A stretch of 41,884 bases of DNA from Streptococcus suis 10581 (GTDB lineage: Bacteria; Bacillota; Bacilli; Lactobacillales; Streptococcaceae), in assembly GCA_000440235.1 (NCBI GenBank), contig ALKQ01000014.1, forward strand, positions 1-41,884, read 5' to 3'. Both the position numbers and the translations under genes were made by a program. Below the pieces are notes generated by a model. That model was not told the origin of the DNA. It saw only the letters and a list, made by a program, of their open reading frames with translations, and searched no databases. The first letter of the stretch is position 1; each line of letters opens with the position of its first letter. Shown here in pieces: positions 28,226 through 37,497 of the stretch.

Positions 28226-30877
28226 CTACCCCACCAACTTCTTCATCTCTTCAATCCGTCCTACTGTCGCATCATATTTTGCTTGGTAATCGGCTTGTTT
28301 TTCTTTTTCTTTTTCAACGACTTCTGGTTTAGCGTTAGCTATGAAGCGTTCGTTACTGAGTTTTTTGCCGACCATGTCTAGTTCTTTTTGCCACTTGGCC
28401 AATTCTTTGTCTAGTCGAGCAAACTCTTCTTCGACGTTAAGAAGGTCTGCTAGTGGCAAGAAGATTTCAGCACCGGTGATAACAGCTGACATGGCTAATT
28501 CTGGTGCAGCTATGCTTGAGCTGATTTCCAACTGTTCTGGATTGGTAAAGCGGCGGATGTAGTTTTCATTTGCCTTGAAGAAGGTTTCAAGCTCGCTATC
28601 TGCCGTCTTAATCAAAATGGTAATCGGCTTAGAAGGGGCAACATTCACTTCTGCTCTGCTATTTCGCACCGAACGAATCAAATCCTTGAGGCTTTCCACT
28701 CCCTTGTGAGCTTCAGCGTTTTCAAAGGCTGGGTTGACAACAGGGTATGCTGCCACCACGATTGAGCCTTCTGCGTACTGGGCGAAGATTTCTTCCGTCA
28801 CAAACGGCATGATTGGGTGGAGGAGGCGAAGGATTTGATCCAACGTGTAGAGAAGGACAGAGCGGGTCATGACTTTCTCAGCCTCGTTGTCGCTGTAAAG
28901 CACTTCCTTGGTCAGCTCGACATACCAGTTGGCGAACTCTTCCCAGATGAAGTTGTAGAGGATGTGACCAGCCACACCGAACTCGAACTTGTCGAAGTTT
29001 TCAGTGACCTTGGCAATAGTTTCGTTAAGGTTGTGGAGAATCCAGCGGTCCGTCACGTTGCCAGCCTCACCAACTGCGACTTTGGCTACATTCTCACGCG
29101 CCGCATCCAAGGTCAAGCCTTCATTGTTCATGAGGATATAGCGGGAAATGTTCCAAATCTTGTTAATGAAGTTCCAAGACGCGTCCATCTTCTCATAAGA
29201 GAAGCGAACATCTTGACCAGGAGCAGAGCCGTTTGACAAGAACCAACGCAAAGCGTCCGCACCGTATTTCTCGATGACATCCATTGGGTCAATCCCGTTT
29301 CCGAGCGACTTGGACATCTTGCGACCTTCTTCGTCACGGATCAAACCGTGGATCAGCACGTTCTTAAATGGCTGACGGCCTGTAAACTCAAGCGATTGGA
29401 AAATCATGCGTGACACCCAGAAGAAGATGATGTCGTAGCCCGTTACCAAGGTTGAGGTTGGGAAGTAACGCTGGAAGTCAGCTGCGTTTTCATCAGGCCA
29501 GCCCATGGTTGAGAATGGCCAAAGGGCAGAGCTGAACCAGGTATCTAGGACATCCTCATCCTGTACCCAACCGTCCCCTGCTGGAGCCTCTTCTCCGACG
29601 TACATTTCGCCAGATTCGTTATACCATGCTGGAATTTGATGCCCCCACCAAAGCTGACGCGAGATAACCCAGTCGTGTACATTTTCCATCCATTGTAGGA
29701 AAGTATCGTTGAAGCGTGGTGGGTAAAACTCTACCTTGTCAGCTGTGTCTTGGTTGGCAATGGCATTCTTAGCCAACTGGTCCATTTTGACAAACCATTG
29801 GGTTGACAAGCGTGGCTCGACTACAACACCTGTACGCTCCGAGTGTCCAACAGAATGCACACGGTTTTCGATTTCCACAAGAGCACCCAGTTCTTGTAAC
29901 TTAGCAACCGTTGCCTTACGGGCTTCAAAGCGGTCCATACCTGCAAATTCGCCTGCCAGCTCGTTCATGGTGCCGTCATCGTTCATGACATTGACTTGTG
30001 GCAGATTGTGGCGTTGACCGACAAGGAAGTCATTTGGATCGTGGGCAGGTGTGATTTTCACAACCCCTGTACCAAATTCAGGGTCTGCGTGTTCATCCGC
30101 AACGATTGGAATTAACTTGTTAACGATTGGCAGGATAACGTTTTTGCCAATCAAGTCCTTGTAACGTGGGTCTTCTGGGTTAACCGCAACCGCAACATCA
30201 CCAAACATGGTTTCAGGACGAGTTGTCGCAACTTGAAGGGCACGTGAACCATCTTCCAACATGTAATTCATGTGGTAGAAGGCACCTTCGACATCCTTGT
30301 GAATAACCTCGATGTCAGAAAGGGCTGTGCGAGCCGCTGGGTCCCAGTTGATGATAAATTCGCCACGGTAGATCCAGCCTTTTTTGTAGAGTTCTACAAA
30401 GACCTTGCGAACAGCTTTTGACAAGCCTTCGTCCAGCGTGAAGCGGTCACGTTGGTAGTCCAAAGACAGACCCAACTTGCCCCACTGCTCACGAATGGTC
30501 GCTGCGTACTCATCCTTCCATTCCCAGACTTTGTCGAGGAATTTTTCACGACCCAAATCATAACGGGTCACGCCTTGCTCACGCAAGCGCTCCTCAACCT
30601 TAGCCTGAGTAGCAATCCCCGCATGGTCCATACCTGGCAGCCAGAGGGTGTCAAAGCCCTGCATGCGTTTTTGGCGGATGATAATATCTTGAAGGGTGGT
30701 ATCCCAAGCGTGTCCCAAGTGCAACTTACCAGTTACGTTTGGCGGTGGAATGACGATAGAATACGGCTTAGCCTCCGCATCGCCTGACGGCTTAAAGACA
30801 TCTTGGTCCAACCAAGTTTGGTAACGACCAGCCTCAACCTCGGCTGGATTGTATTTTGGTGATAATTCTTTTGACAT
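28226..30877 (-). CDS. valS: Valine--tRNA ligase
   Basis: Class I synthetase charging tRNA-Val, with editing domain. The HIGH-type motif is [14 protein letters not shown] and the KMSKS loop is [10 protein letters not shown]. The editing-domain segments [15 protein letters not shown] and [15 protein letters not shown] are present, and the C-terminal coiled coil is the ValS arm that contacts tRNA. An ATG 21 bases upstream is in frame, but AAAGGAG is spaced eight bases before the ATG at 30877, giving 883 aa. The stop of the 432-aa gene lies 13 nt upstream, so valS is co-transcribed with it. No T-box lies directly before valS; the nearest one is about 3 kb upstream. Confidence 0.97.
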   Translation of the reverse strand: MSKELSPKYNPAEVEAGRYQTWLDQDVFKPSGDAEAKPYSIVIPPPNVTGKLHLGHAWDTTLQDIIIRQKRMQGFDTLWLPGMDHAGIATQAKVEERLREQGVTRYDLGREKFLDKVWEWKDEYAATIREQWGKLGLSLDYQRDRFTLDEGLSKAVRKVFVELYKKGWIYRGEFIINWDPAARTALSDIEVIHKDVEGAFYHMNYMLEDGSRALQVATTRPETMFGDVAVAVNPEDPRYKDLIGKNVILPIVNKLIPIVADEHADPEFGTGVVKITPAHDPNDFLVGQRHNLPQVNVMNDDGTMNELAGEFAGMDRFEARKATVAKLQELGALVEIENRVHSVGHSERTGVVVEPRLSTQWFVKMDQLAKNAIANQDTADKVEFYPPRFNDTFLQWMENVHDWVISRQLWWGHQIPAWYNESGEMYVGEEAPAGDGWVQDEDVLDTWFSSALWPFSTMGWPDENAADFQRYFPTSTLVTGYDIIFFWVSRMIFQSLEFTGRQPFKNVLIHGLIRDEEGRKMSKSLGNGIDPMDVIEKYGADALRWFLSNGSAPGQDVRFSYEKMDASWNFINKIWNISRYILMNNEGLTLDAARENVAKVAVGEAGNVTDRWILHNLNETIAKVTENFDKFEFGVAGHILYNFIWEEFANWYVELTKEVLYSDNEAEKVMTRSVLLYTLDQILRLLHPIMPFVTEEIFAQYAEGSIVVAAYPVVNPAFENAEAHKGVESLKDLIRSVRNSRAEVNVAPSKPITILIKTADSELETFFKANENYIRRFTNPEQLEISSSIAAPELAMSAVITGAEIFLPLADLLNVEEEFARLDKELAKWQKELDMVGKKLSNERFIANAKPEVVEKEKEKQADYQAKYDATVGRIEEMKKLVG

Positions 30878-30890
30878 TATTTTTTCTCCT

Positions 30891-32189
30891 TTAGTCATTT
30901 AGATAATAATATTTTCCATTATGAACAAGTATCTGCAGCTCCCTTTCGAACACATTGTCTGTTGTATTGCTAAAATGCAACTTGTTTACTGATTGTTTCT
31001 TTATTCGGTCTACAATATCCTTGTTCATTTTCTTATATTTCAAATCGTTTTGAACCATTCCAGGTAAGTAAAAAACAGCTCCTTCAAATCCCTTTTTCGT
31101 TATCCTAGATTTTTGAATCTGAATTCCAAGTTGCCTTGACTGGTTATTGTGCCATTGAGCAAGTTTATCTCTCACAGTATTCGACTGTTCCAAATAATTA
31201 CCCAAACTTGAATAGCAATATTCTGAAGACACTTTCCCTCTATTCAGTAAATAAGTTAGTCGGGCAATTTCTTCCATTATTGATATCAAATACTGTTGAA
31301 ATATTGTTAATTTCTCAACTTCAAAAATAACCTCTTTATACTTAGCATAGTTCGTCTTAAAATTAGATGTTATTAAATTTTCAAGTAAAGAATTTACTTG
31401 TTGTAGTAGCTCTATTGCCTCGTCTTCATAACGAACCAGACTATCTAAACTCCTCTGCCTAATCTCATCATTTTCCATGATTTCTATATTAAATTTGGTA
31501 ATCCTCCCCACTTTTGGAATCAGTGATAAAATCTTAGACTTAAATTGTGTTTCTTGAAACTCTATAACTTTATCAACACCAGCTTGTAACTGTTCCAGTT
31601 TAGCATCCACTTCTGCCATATAATACTGTCCGACAACCATAGACGCTACATTCATTGCATTTGCAACCAGCTCTCCTGTTCTAGCAACTTTTTGAGCAGT
31701 TGGACTCACCTTTACTAAATGAGCTTGACCTGCCAGCTGTCCATTAACATGATAACCACCTCTAAAAGCTCCTATTTTATCTTTTGCCTTGTAAAGTTCT
31801 GCACCGGGTGGAATAACAACCTTATATAAATTATCATTATGTAATAATTCATTGATATTCTGAAGTTTCTTTTTATTGATGCTGTCATAAACATTATTAG
31901 CAAATTGTGGAATAATTGCATTTACTTTTGCGAGGACTCCTCTATCCTTAATCTCATGCATTTTTTCAAAATCTAATACTTCATTGTTGGATAAGGTTAT
32001 AACTTTTGGAAGTAATTCCAAGAATTCTCCATCTTCTTCAACCAACAGATTGTTATTAGGATTATCTGTTTTGTCTGATGGAATTGATGGAGCCGATGAT
32101 ACCAACTTCTTCTTATGCCAACTATAAAACAATACTCCGACTCCCAAAAGTAATAAACAGGTGACGAAAATTAAAAAAAGTAAATTCAT
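30891..32189 (-). CDS. Membrane-anchored protein of unknown function
   Basis: 432 aa. One N-terminal membrane helix (about 4-22) is followed by a Lys-rich stop-transfer, then a long domain predicted mostly helical. A short beta/loop stretch ([22 protein letters not shown]) precedes a hydrophobic, Ala-rich helix ([29 protein letters not shown]) that could be a pore-lining or amphipathic segment. No family recognised. ACTAAAGGAG precedes the ATG. The gene is AT-rich (one line, 31261-31320, hand-counts 17 of 60 G+C) and lies between an older-looking operon and valS. This suggests an inserted accessory gene. Confidence 0.75.
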   Translation of the reverse strand: MNLLFLIFVTCLLLLGVGVLFYSWHKKKLVSSAPSIPSDKTDNPNNNLLVEEDGEFLELLPKVITLSNNEVLDFEKMHEIKDRGVLAKVNAIIPQFANNVYDSINKKKLQNINELLHNDNLYKVVIPPGAELYKAKDKIGAFRGGYHVNGQLAGQAHLVKVSPTAQKVARTGELVANAMNVASMVVGQYYMAEVDAKLEQLQAGVDKVIEFQETQFKSKILSLIPKVGRITKFNIEIMENDEIRQRSLDSLVRYEDEAIELLQQVNSLLENLITSNFKTNYAKYKEVIFEVEKLTIFQQYLISIMEEIARLTYLLNRGKVSSEYCYSSLGNYLEQSNTVRDKLAQWHNNQSRQLGIQIQKSRITKKGFEGAVFYLPGMVQNDLKYKKMNKDIVDRIKKQSVNKLHFSNTTDNVFERELQILVHNGKYYYLND

Positions 32190-32239
32190 CGTTTCTCCTT
32201 TAGTATTCTTTAAGAAAATTGGTTTATACTATCCTCAAG

Positions 32240-32306
32240 CTAGAAATAGCCCAATTCTTTTTCATATAATCTCCTAGAAATAGTCAGTCCTTTGGGCTGG
32301 CTATTT
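32240..32306 (-). repeat. Alternative hairpin pair and 10-bp direct repeat between kinase gene and 432-aa gene
   Basis: On the minus strand CTATTTCTAG occurs twice (32283-32274 and 32249-32240). The segment GAAATAGCC at the kinase stop codon can pair with the first copy (13-bp stem with two mismatches, 32306-32294 with 32290-32278) or perfectly over nine bases with the second. The two pairings exclude each other. Between them AGGAG and an ATG open a 13-codon frame (32267 to 32229). Confidence 0.4.
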
Positions 32307-32876
32307 CGTTTGTTCTTGCTCAAGCTCCTCCATTTTTTGGATAATCAGTTGAGCTACGTCATTGGCAGAAAGATGAGTATTATTAATTTTGAGATAATGC
32401 TGAATGCCCTCTGGAATGCCTAATGAGGTATATCGACATGTATCAGCTGTAGAGAGAATCTCAGCCTCTGAAACTTCAATGTGTCGTTTCAAAGGTTTAT
32501 GGGTAAGTCGATTTTCTGTTCGATTACGCCGCAGACGCTCTTCTAAAGCAGTTTCCAATTCAACAAATAAAATTTCCTGACCACGATGATGAAAAATCGT
32601 CTGAACTGTTGTAAGGAATTGAACCTCTATGAGATTTTTAAAATTAATCAAGGCAGTTCCGATTAGTGGGCGACCTGACCTAGCAAACACATCATAAACA
32701 GCAAATGTAATACGTGTATTGAGGTCAAACATATCCTCAGAAAATTCAGGAATAAAACGTAGGCAAAAATCAATCGAATCGTGATTATGAAAAAGGGTCA
32801 TCCCTGTCAATTTCGCAACTTCCTGCCCAACGGTCATCTTGCCAGAAGCTTGTGCTCCAATAATAATTAGATTCAT
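32301..32876 (-). CDS. P-loop nucleotide kinase-like protein
   Basis: 191 aa. The Walker A motif GAQASGKMT (7-15) is at the N-terminus and FVELETALEERLRRNRTENR is a lid-like Arg-rich segment. This is the pattern of shikimate/gluconate kinase-like AAA_18 proteins. The substrate is unknown. It begins 8 nt after the flavin reductase-like gene with AGGAGG-type context, so it is in the T-box operon. Confidence 0.82.
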   Translation of the reverse strand: MNLIIIGAQASGKMTVGQEVAKLTGMTLFHNHDSIDFCLRFIPEFSEDMFDLNTRITFAVYDVFARSGRPLIGTALINFKNLIEVQFLTTVQTIFHHRGQEILFVELETALEERLRRNRTENRLTHKPLKRHIEVSEAEILSTADTCRYTSLGIPEGIQHYLKINNTHLSANDVAQLIIQKMEELEQEQTK

Positions 32877-32884
32877 ATGACCTC

Positions 32885-33481
32885 CTACTTTAAGCGTGCA
32901 CTCCTATCCAGCTCCCTTTTTTTCTTAATAAAGGTACCCAATTTTTCAGATGTCCCCCTTTCTAGATAGCGATAAATTCTTTCATGTCCATCTCCCATAT
33001 AAAGCAAAGGATTGAATTCTAAACTTTTAAAATTTCCCTTGTCATCTAACAAAGTTTCATCCACTGTACGTTTCAAAACACGAGCTGTGAAGTTAACATA
33101 ACCATCAAATGATTGGACTCGCTCAACTCGACACTCTAATGTAATCGGACAAGCAACTAGACTGGGAGCATCAACTGTTTCAGCGGGGATAATTTCTGCA
33201 TTAAGCAAATTTATCTTTTCCCGTTTATGCAAAAATCCCGCTTTTTCCATCAAATAGCCCTGTTCCACAGTGGTAAGATTTAAGGTAAATTCACCAAACT
33301 TGGCTATTTGTTCAGCAGCGTTGCTACCTTGAAACATGCCAACCACCACCATATCTCCTAGACTATAAGAGGAACTACATGTAGTGATGTTATATAAATG
33401 CTGCTCGTCCTTATAGCCTAAAATGAATACTGGGAAACCATAATAAAACTTAGCAGTATCAAATCCTTGTTTTACTGTCAT
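32885..33481 (-). CDS. Flavin reductase-like / FMN-binding split-barrel protein
   Basis: 198 aa. The sequence pattern FPVFILGYKDEQHLYNITTCSSSYSLGDMVVVGMF and the later FTLNLTTVEQGYLMEKAG match the flavin reductase-like family, which binds FMN. Residues 100-165 (LECRVERVQSFDGYVNFTARVLKRTVDE) are the second barrel half. Its ATG overlaps the TGA of the VOC gene (ATGA), so the two are coupled. The reaction partner is not evident. Confidence 0.82.
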   Translation of the reverse strand: MTVKQGFDTAKFYYGFPVFILGYKDEQHLYNITTCSSSYSLGDMVVVGMFQGSNAAEQIAKFGEFTLNLTTVEQGYLMEKAGFLHKREKINLLNAEIIPAETVDAPSLVACPITLECRVERVQSFDGYVNFTARVLKRTVDETLLDDKGNFKSLEFNPLLYMGDGHERIYRYLERGTSEKLGTFIKKKRELDRSARLK

Positions 33482-33879
33482 ACCTTTTTATTCCTTCCCT
33501 CCCCCACCAACTCAATCTTAATCCCATCCGGGTCTTCCAAATAGAGGGCGTAGTGGTCTGGTCCTCCTGCGTGGGGATAGCGATCATCGTAGAGCAGTTT
33601 GACTCGTCTGGTCAAAAATTCCTTCCGCCATTGGTCAAGCTCATCAGGTGTTCCTGCATGAAAAGCTAGATGATTGAGGCCTGTGCGGCACCGGTGATAA
33701 CCTGCCTCTAGGAAGTCCTCTGGCGTTTGGACAAAGACCAGGTACTGCTCTGCTTTTTTATAAGATAGCCCTTCCTCCCACTCCTGATAGAGCGAGTATC
33801 CCAGCTTGGTCAGGAGAAAGTCGTAAAATGCACGCGAAGTTTCCAAGTCAGAAACGTAAATTTCAACATGATGTAGCAT
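33478..33879 (-). CDS. VOC superfamily (glyoxalase/bleomycin resistance-type) protein
   Basis: 133 aa with two beta-alpha-beta-beta-beta modules. The first begins MLHHVEIYVSDLETSRAFYDFLL, and the second holds HLAFHAGTPDELDQWR. The end YALYLEDPDGIKIELV is the VOC signature with the metal-binding glutamate. An in-frame TTG upstream is rejected because GGAAAGGAG is ideally spaced for the ATG at 33879. It is the first gene behind the second T-box leader. Confidence 0.88.
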   Translation of the reverse strand: MLHHVEIYVSDLETSRAFYDFLLTKLGYSLYQEWEEGLSYKKAEQYLVFVQTPEDFLEAGYHRCRTGLNHLAFHAGTPDELDQWRKEFLTRRVKLLYDDRYPHAGGPDHYALYLEDPDGIKIELVGEGRNKKV

Positions 33880-33897
33880 ATTTCTCCTTTCCAAATG

Positions 33898-34085
33898 AAA
33901 ATCCCCGCCTAGACTTGCTAGACAGGGACGAAGTTATTCCGCGGTACCACCCTTGTTCAGATAGATTATAAATATCTGCACTTTGTTTATTCGATTCACA
34001 TCATCAGCAACCAGTTTTGACATTTGTGCGGATTTCTCAGTACCACCGCTTCCTGTGACAAATGGAGATCAAAACACCTCTGAAT
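33898..34085 (-). ncRNA. T-box leader riboswitch upstream of the VOC operon, possibly valine-type
   Basis: On the minus strand AAGGGTGGTACCGCGG (33954-33939) is a canonical T-box. It is followed by terminator stem TCCCTGTCTAG/CTAGGCGGGGA (33928-33918 with 33912-33902) and TTTT. Upstream, stem-I helices ATTCA/TGAAT, TTTTGA/TCAAAA, CATTTGT/ACAAATG and GCGG/CCGC can be drawn, with a TGATGA k-turn-like segment. The UGGU pairs with an A73 tRNA. A GUU (Val) triplet followed by G lies in the expected internal loop, but I could not fix the specifier with certainty. Confidence 0.85.
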
Positions 34086-34091
34086 GGCTTT

Positions 34092-34120
34092 ATTGTAACA
34101 AATTGCACCTTGAAAAGCAA
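34092..34120 (-). promoter_or_regulatory. Promoter of the second T-box operon
   Basis: TTGCTT (34120-34115), a 17-nt spacer and TACAAT (34097-34092) on the minus strand, just after the HhH gene stop. Its start point is about 10 nt before the T-box stem I. Confidence 0.8.
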
Positions 34121-34125
34121 GGGAT

Positions 34126-34512
34126 TTAAGCTTTCAACTCAATTCCTTTTTCTTTCAACTGCTTGATAGTTGCTGGCCCGATACCTTTAAGAGCCAAGAG
34201 CTCTTTTTCTGTGTAGTTTGCAAAATCAGCCACAGATTGAATACCTGCTTCATAGAAGGTTTCCAAACGTGCTGCTGCAATGCCTTCCAACTCAGGAAGT
34301 GCCAAAAAGTCTTCCAATGAAGTCGCTGAAGAAGTCACTTCTGCTACAACTTCTTTCACTTGTTCCACAGCATGCTCTACTACAGCCTCAGCCTTGTGAG
34401 CAACTGTATCTACTACCTCTGCAGCTCTTTCAAGACCTACACGGCCTGCACGTTTCAAGTCTGCTAATTGTTTTTTCAAAACTTTTTTACGATTTACTTT
34501 CTTTTTTCCCAT
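34126..34512 (-). CDS. Helix-hairpin-helix domain protein
   Basis: 128 aa. A very basic N-terminus (GKKKVNRKKVLKKQ) is followed by a long Ala/Val/Glu-rich helix (about 25-65). The C-terminal tandem HhH region ends ELLALKGIGPATIKQLKEKGI, where GIGP is the DNA-backbone hairpin. It probably binds nucleic acid; no catalytic site is visible. It follows the DUF1912 gene by 20 nt with a strong GGGAGAGATG context and is in the same transcript. Confidence 0.8.
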   Translation of the reverse strand: MGKKKVNRKKVLKKQLADLKRAGRVGLERAAEVVDTVAHKAEAVVEHAVEQVKEVVAEVTSSATSLEDFLALPELEGIAAARLETFYEAGIQSVADFANYTEKELLALKGIGPATIKQLKEKGIELKA

Positions 34513-34532
34513 TTTTCATCTCTCCCGTCTGA

Positions 34533-34787
34533 TTAATAATGCCTTTGACCAAACAACTCATCTGGTAAATCATGAAAACCTTTACCAGCATGGTAGTTAG
34601 CAAATTTCCCTTGAATGAATCGATAGGCATCCAGCTTGCTCTCATAGCGAATATATGCATCCGCTGCACGCTCATCCTTGTCTTCTTCCAAGACACGACG
34701 ACTTTCTTCAACCGCCATCTCGTTTACCATGACCTGAGTGTTGACCCAAGCCTCAAATTCTTTTAAAAATTCTTGTTCTTTTGTCAT
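34533..34787 (-). CDS. DUF1912 family protein
   Basis: 84 aa, soluble, mostly helical and acidic. I recognise the streptococcal DUF1912 type; function unknown. The longer frame from 34817 is rejected because AAGAGGA sits five bases before the ATG at 34787. It is transcribed from its own extended -10 promoter and followed by the HhH gene. Confidence 0.78.
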   Translation of the reverse strand: MTKEQEFLKEFEAWVNTQVMVNEMAVEESRRVLEEDKDERAADAYIRYESKLDAYRFIQGKFANYHAGKGFHDLPDELFGQRHY

Positions 34788-34825
34788 AGGATTCCTCTTT
34801 TGTGCTTGAATAAGCATACTGACTT

Positions 34826-34834
34826 ATTATATCA
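34826..34834 (-). promoter_or_regulatory. Promoter of DUF1912-HhH, extended -10
   Basis: TGATATAAT on the minus strand (34834-34826), TG-extended, with no clear -35. It lies directly after the mprF terminator. Confidence 0.65.
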
Positions 34835-34844
34835 CATTTTTAGC

Positions 34845-34875
34845 AAAAGAAAAGCCCTAACTCCTGAGTTAGAGC
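34845..34875 (-). terminator. Terminator of mprF
   Basis: Stem GCTCTAACTC/GAGTTAGGGC (34875-34866 with 34863-34854, one T-G wobble), tight loop, followed by TTTTCTTTTG on the minus strand. The 90 bp between it and the mprF stop hold no ORF. Confidence 0.82.
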
Positions 34876-34965
34876 CAATTCCCTACCATCTGAACTGTAA
34901 ATCATTTGTGACAGGAAGCCGAAATCTATTGAGTTGGCTTACTACTATACCATTTCATTCTCAGC

Positions 34966-37497
34966 CTACTTCGGCTTTACCTTCCTATTATCAATCTGTA
35001 ACAGCACCAGCATAGCATAAGCCAACCATGTCGACCGTGGATAGGAAATGTATTTCGCTTCCCAGTCCGGTCTAAACTTTTCTTTATATTTCCTTAGGCC
35101 ACTAAAAGAATAAAAGCGACTCGTAAACTGATAAATGAGGTACCCCACTTTTTCTTGCCAAAATGAATGGTCACGAGTTCCTACATTCGACAAAGGGGCC
35201 ATACCAATATCAAAATAATCTTTACCCTCCTCTTTGAAATAGAGTGCCATCTTGATAAACAAGTATTCCATTACCCCATTTGGAGCTGTATCGCTATCAT
35301 AGCGCATCAAATCAATCGTTCCAACCTTTTCTTGAAAGGACGGCATAATAGTAGCAAATGCAAGGACTTTATCATCCTTTCCTCTCACCAAAGCAATCGG
35401 CGCTAACTGTAAGTAGTCTCTATCAAAAAATCCTAGTGAGAAACCTTTTTCCTGGCGATTACCAAGCCATTGATTGGAAATATACTCCAGACGGTCCAAT
35501 GTTTCTTCCGAATATGGAGGATAAATCACGTCAAAATGGTAGCCATGATTTTCCAATTTATTCAAGCTAGTCCTGAATTTTTTACCCGATTTTCCCTCTG
35601 TACCAAATTCAGCCAAAGGGATTGTTGCACTTTCTCCAAACTTCAAGAAATCATATCCATGATCATGCAAAAGCAGGGTTGTCTCTTGTTTTATTTCATA
35701 GAAAATAACATCTACATTCTGCTCTTCAGCCTCTCTGAGAAAATATTCTATAGCTTGTGGGAAGTGGTTTTTATCCCCAATAGGTTCCCCCATGACGATA
35801 CATTTCCCATCTAATTGAGCAAACTGAAAAGCAACTTTATCTTGTCCCTCTACCTGATACCAAAATAATCTCTTGTCTCGCAGAAAGGCCAGACCACTAT
35901 CTGAATCTCCGCCGTAAGTCTTTAAAAAATTCGTAAATCGCTCCACTTCAAAGACTTGACCAAATGCAACGGGTCTCCCCCTGAAACATCTAAGAATCAA
36001 ACGAATGATTAAGTAAACCAATAGAACACATAAAAAGGTAACTCCCAATAATTGCAGTGTATGATCTAGTGGATTAAGATGATGAATCGGATAGATTTTC
36101 CAGAAAGAATGACCTCCCAGTATCAAAAAGATTAGAAACGAAAAGCTAGCAAAATTAGTATCTACTGTTAAATCTTCCCACGTATAACTAAAGTACGATC
36201 GCGTTAATCGCTTCCGAAGGGCGATAAGGAAAAGTAACAGTAAACAAAGAAATAAGGAAGTCCCAACTAATATATCTGATGAATTGACATAAATCAGACT
36301 TATCACGATGAGCAAGATACCAAATGAAAGAGCGGAATGAATTCTCCTTTGAATAAACCGAGCGAGGATAATGAATAACAAACCTAGAATAATACTTGGC
36401 AATTGCCAGATTAGTTCGCCCCTCATCGGATCAATCGCATTGAGCCAGATGAGACCAGTCGTCTTTTCTGGAATAAGTGCTGACAATATGAAGAAAAAAC
36501 CAAAAGCACGGAAAGACCAAATCTCAGCGGTATGCACAATATTAGACGCTATCTTCTCTGGAAGTCCAAAGAAGCGTTGGTTGAGACGATGACCCATCTG
36601 TTTGGAAAAAATAAAAATACCAATCAGAAACGGCAGAATGTAATAGACCAGTCGGAACAGCAACAACCAGACAACTGCGTCTGTAGAATGCAAACCAGCA
36701 CTGGCAAGACCAGAAATCAACACTAAATCAAAGCTTCCGATTCCACCCGGAATCATTGAAATCATTCCCACACAGTGAGCAATGATAAAAATCGGAAAGA
36801 GATCAACAATTGGTACGGAATAACCAGCCAACCGACCGACAAACAGAAATGAAAGAAAGAAGGCAGACCACTCCAAAAAAGAAATGAAAATGAGTTGCCC
36901 TGCAGTTCTTTTAGGTAATTGACCAAAAAACGCCCATTTCTTTTGACTGGAAATCAATAAAATAACCGGTAAGTAAGCCACAATCGCTACTAAAATTGGC
37001 CAATAACGAGAAGCTAAACTAGGGTTTGGCCAAAAATACAGTAATATCAAGGAAAGACCTGACAACAGAGACAAACCTGTCATAAAATAGGGAGTAACTT
37101 TGCTGATTTGCTGAACCCCATCCAACTCTTTTCCGTCTTCAATATAGAACGAATACCGCAAACCGACATCCACAATCCCCAAAAAACCTACTAGGTTGTT
37201 CATGGTGTTGATTGCCCAACTGGTTTCAGCAATATATCGTTTTGAATGCTGACTATTGATTGTCCGATTGAAGATAAAGTCATAGCCTACCATGGGAAGA
37301 ATAGCTAAGAGTCCGATGATAACCATCAGAAAAATATGAAACCAACTAATCTGACTAAGGCTAGAAATCACACCAGACCATGAAATGGTGCGTACCAATC
37401 TCCTCAATTCAACAAATACTAGTAGCGAAACTGCAATGAAGAATATTGACTTCATTTTTGTAGCATTTCGCTGTAAGAATAGACTAACCTTTTTCAC
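34966..37497 (-). CDS. mprF: Phosphatidylglycerol lysyltransferase MprF
   Basis: 843 aa bifunctional membrane enzyme. The N-terminal two thirds is polytopic (about 14 helices), with the flippase-region motif MISMIPGGIGSFDLVLISGL. The C-terminal cytosolic GNAT-like DUF2156 domain (about 540-840) contains VAFQFAQLDGKCIVMGEPIG, GFFDRDYLQLAPIALVRG and YFDIGMAPLSNVG. The enzyme transfers lysine or another aminoacyl group from tRNA to phosphatidylglycerol, lowering surface charge and giving resistance to cationic peptides. It starts with GTG, placed by GAGG seven bases upstream. The start overlaps the end of the hydrolase gene by 14 nt, so expression is tied to that transcript. Confidence 0.95.
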   Translation of the reverse strand: MKKVSLFLQRNATKMKSIFFIAVSLLVFVELRRLVRTISWSGVISSLSQISWFHIFLMVIIGLLAILPMVGYDFIFNRTINSQHSKRYIAETSWAINTMNNLVGFLGIVDVGLRYSFYIEDGKELDGVQQISKVTPYFMTGLSLLSGLSLILLYFWPNPSLASRYWPILVAIVAYLPVILLISSQKKWAFFGQLPKRTAGQLIFISFLEWSAFFLSFLFVGRLAGYSVPIVDLFPIFIIAHCVGMISMIPGGIGSFDLVLISGLASAGLHSTDAVVWLLLFRLVYYILPFLIGIFIFSKQMGHRLNQRFFGLPEKIASNIVHTAEIWSFRAFGFFFILSALIPEKTTGLIWLNAIDPMRGELIWQLPSIILGLLFIILARFIQRRIHSALSFGILLIVISLIYVNSSDILVGTSLFLCLLLLFLIALRKRLTRSYFSYTWEDLTVDTNFASFSFLIFLILGGHSFWKIYPIHHLNPLDHTLQLLGVTFLCVLLVYLIIRLILRCFRGRPVAFGQVFEVERFTNFLKTYGGDSDSGLAFLRDKRLFWYQVEGQDKVAFQFAQLDGKCIVMGEPIGDKNHFPQAIEYFLREAEEQNVDVIFYEIKQETTLLLHDHGYDFLKFGESATIPLAEFGTEGKSGKKFRTSLNKLENHGYHFDVIYPPYSEETLDRLEYISNQWLGNRQEKGFSLGFFDRDYLQLAPIALVRGKDDKVLAFATIMPSFQEKVGTIDLMRYDSDTAPNGVMEYLFIKMALYFKEEGKDYFDIGMAPLSNVGTRDHSFWQEKVGYLIYQFTSRFYSFSGLRKYKEKFRPDWEAKYISYPRSTWLAYAMLVLLQIDNRKVKPK

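Noticed and set aside
33985..34010. UGG (Trp) as specifier of the second T-box
   Set aside because: tRNA-Trp normally has G73, which would need UGGC in the T-box, but the sequence is UGGU. The UGG would also be followed by U rather than a purine.
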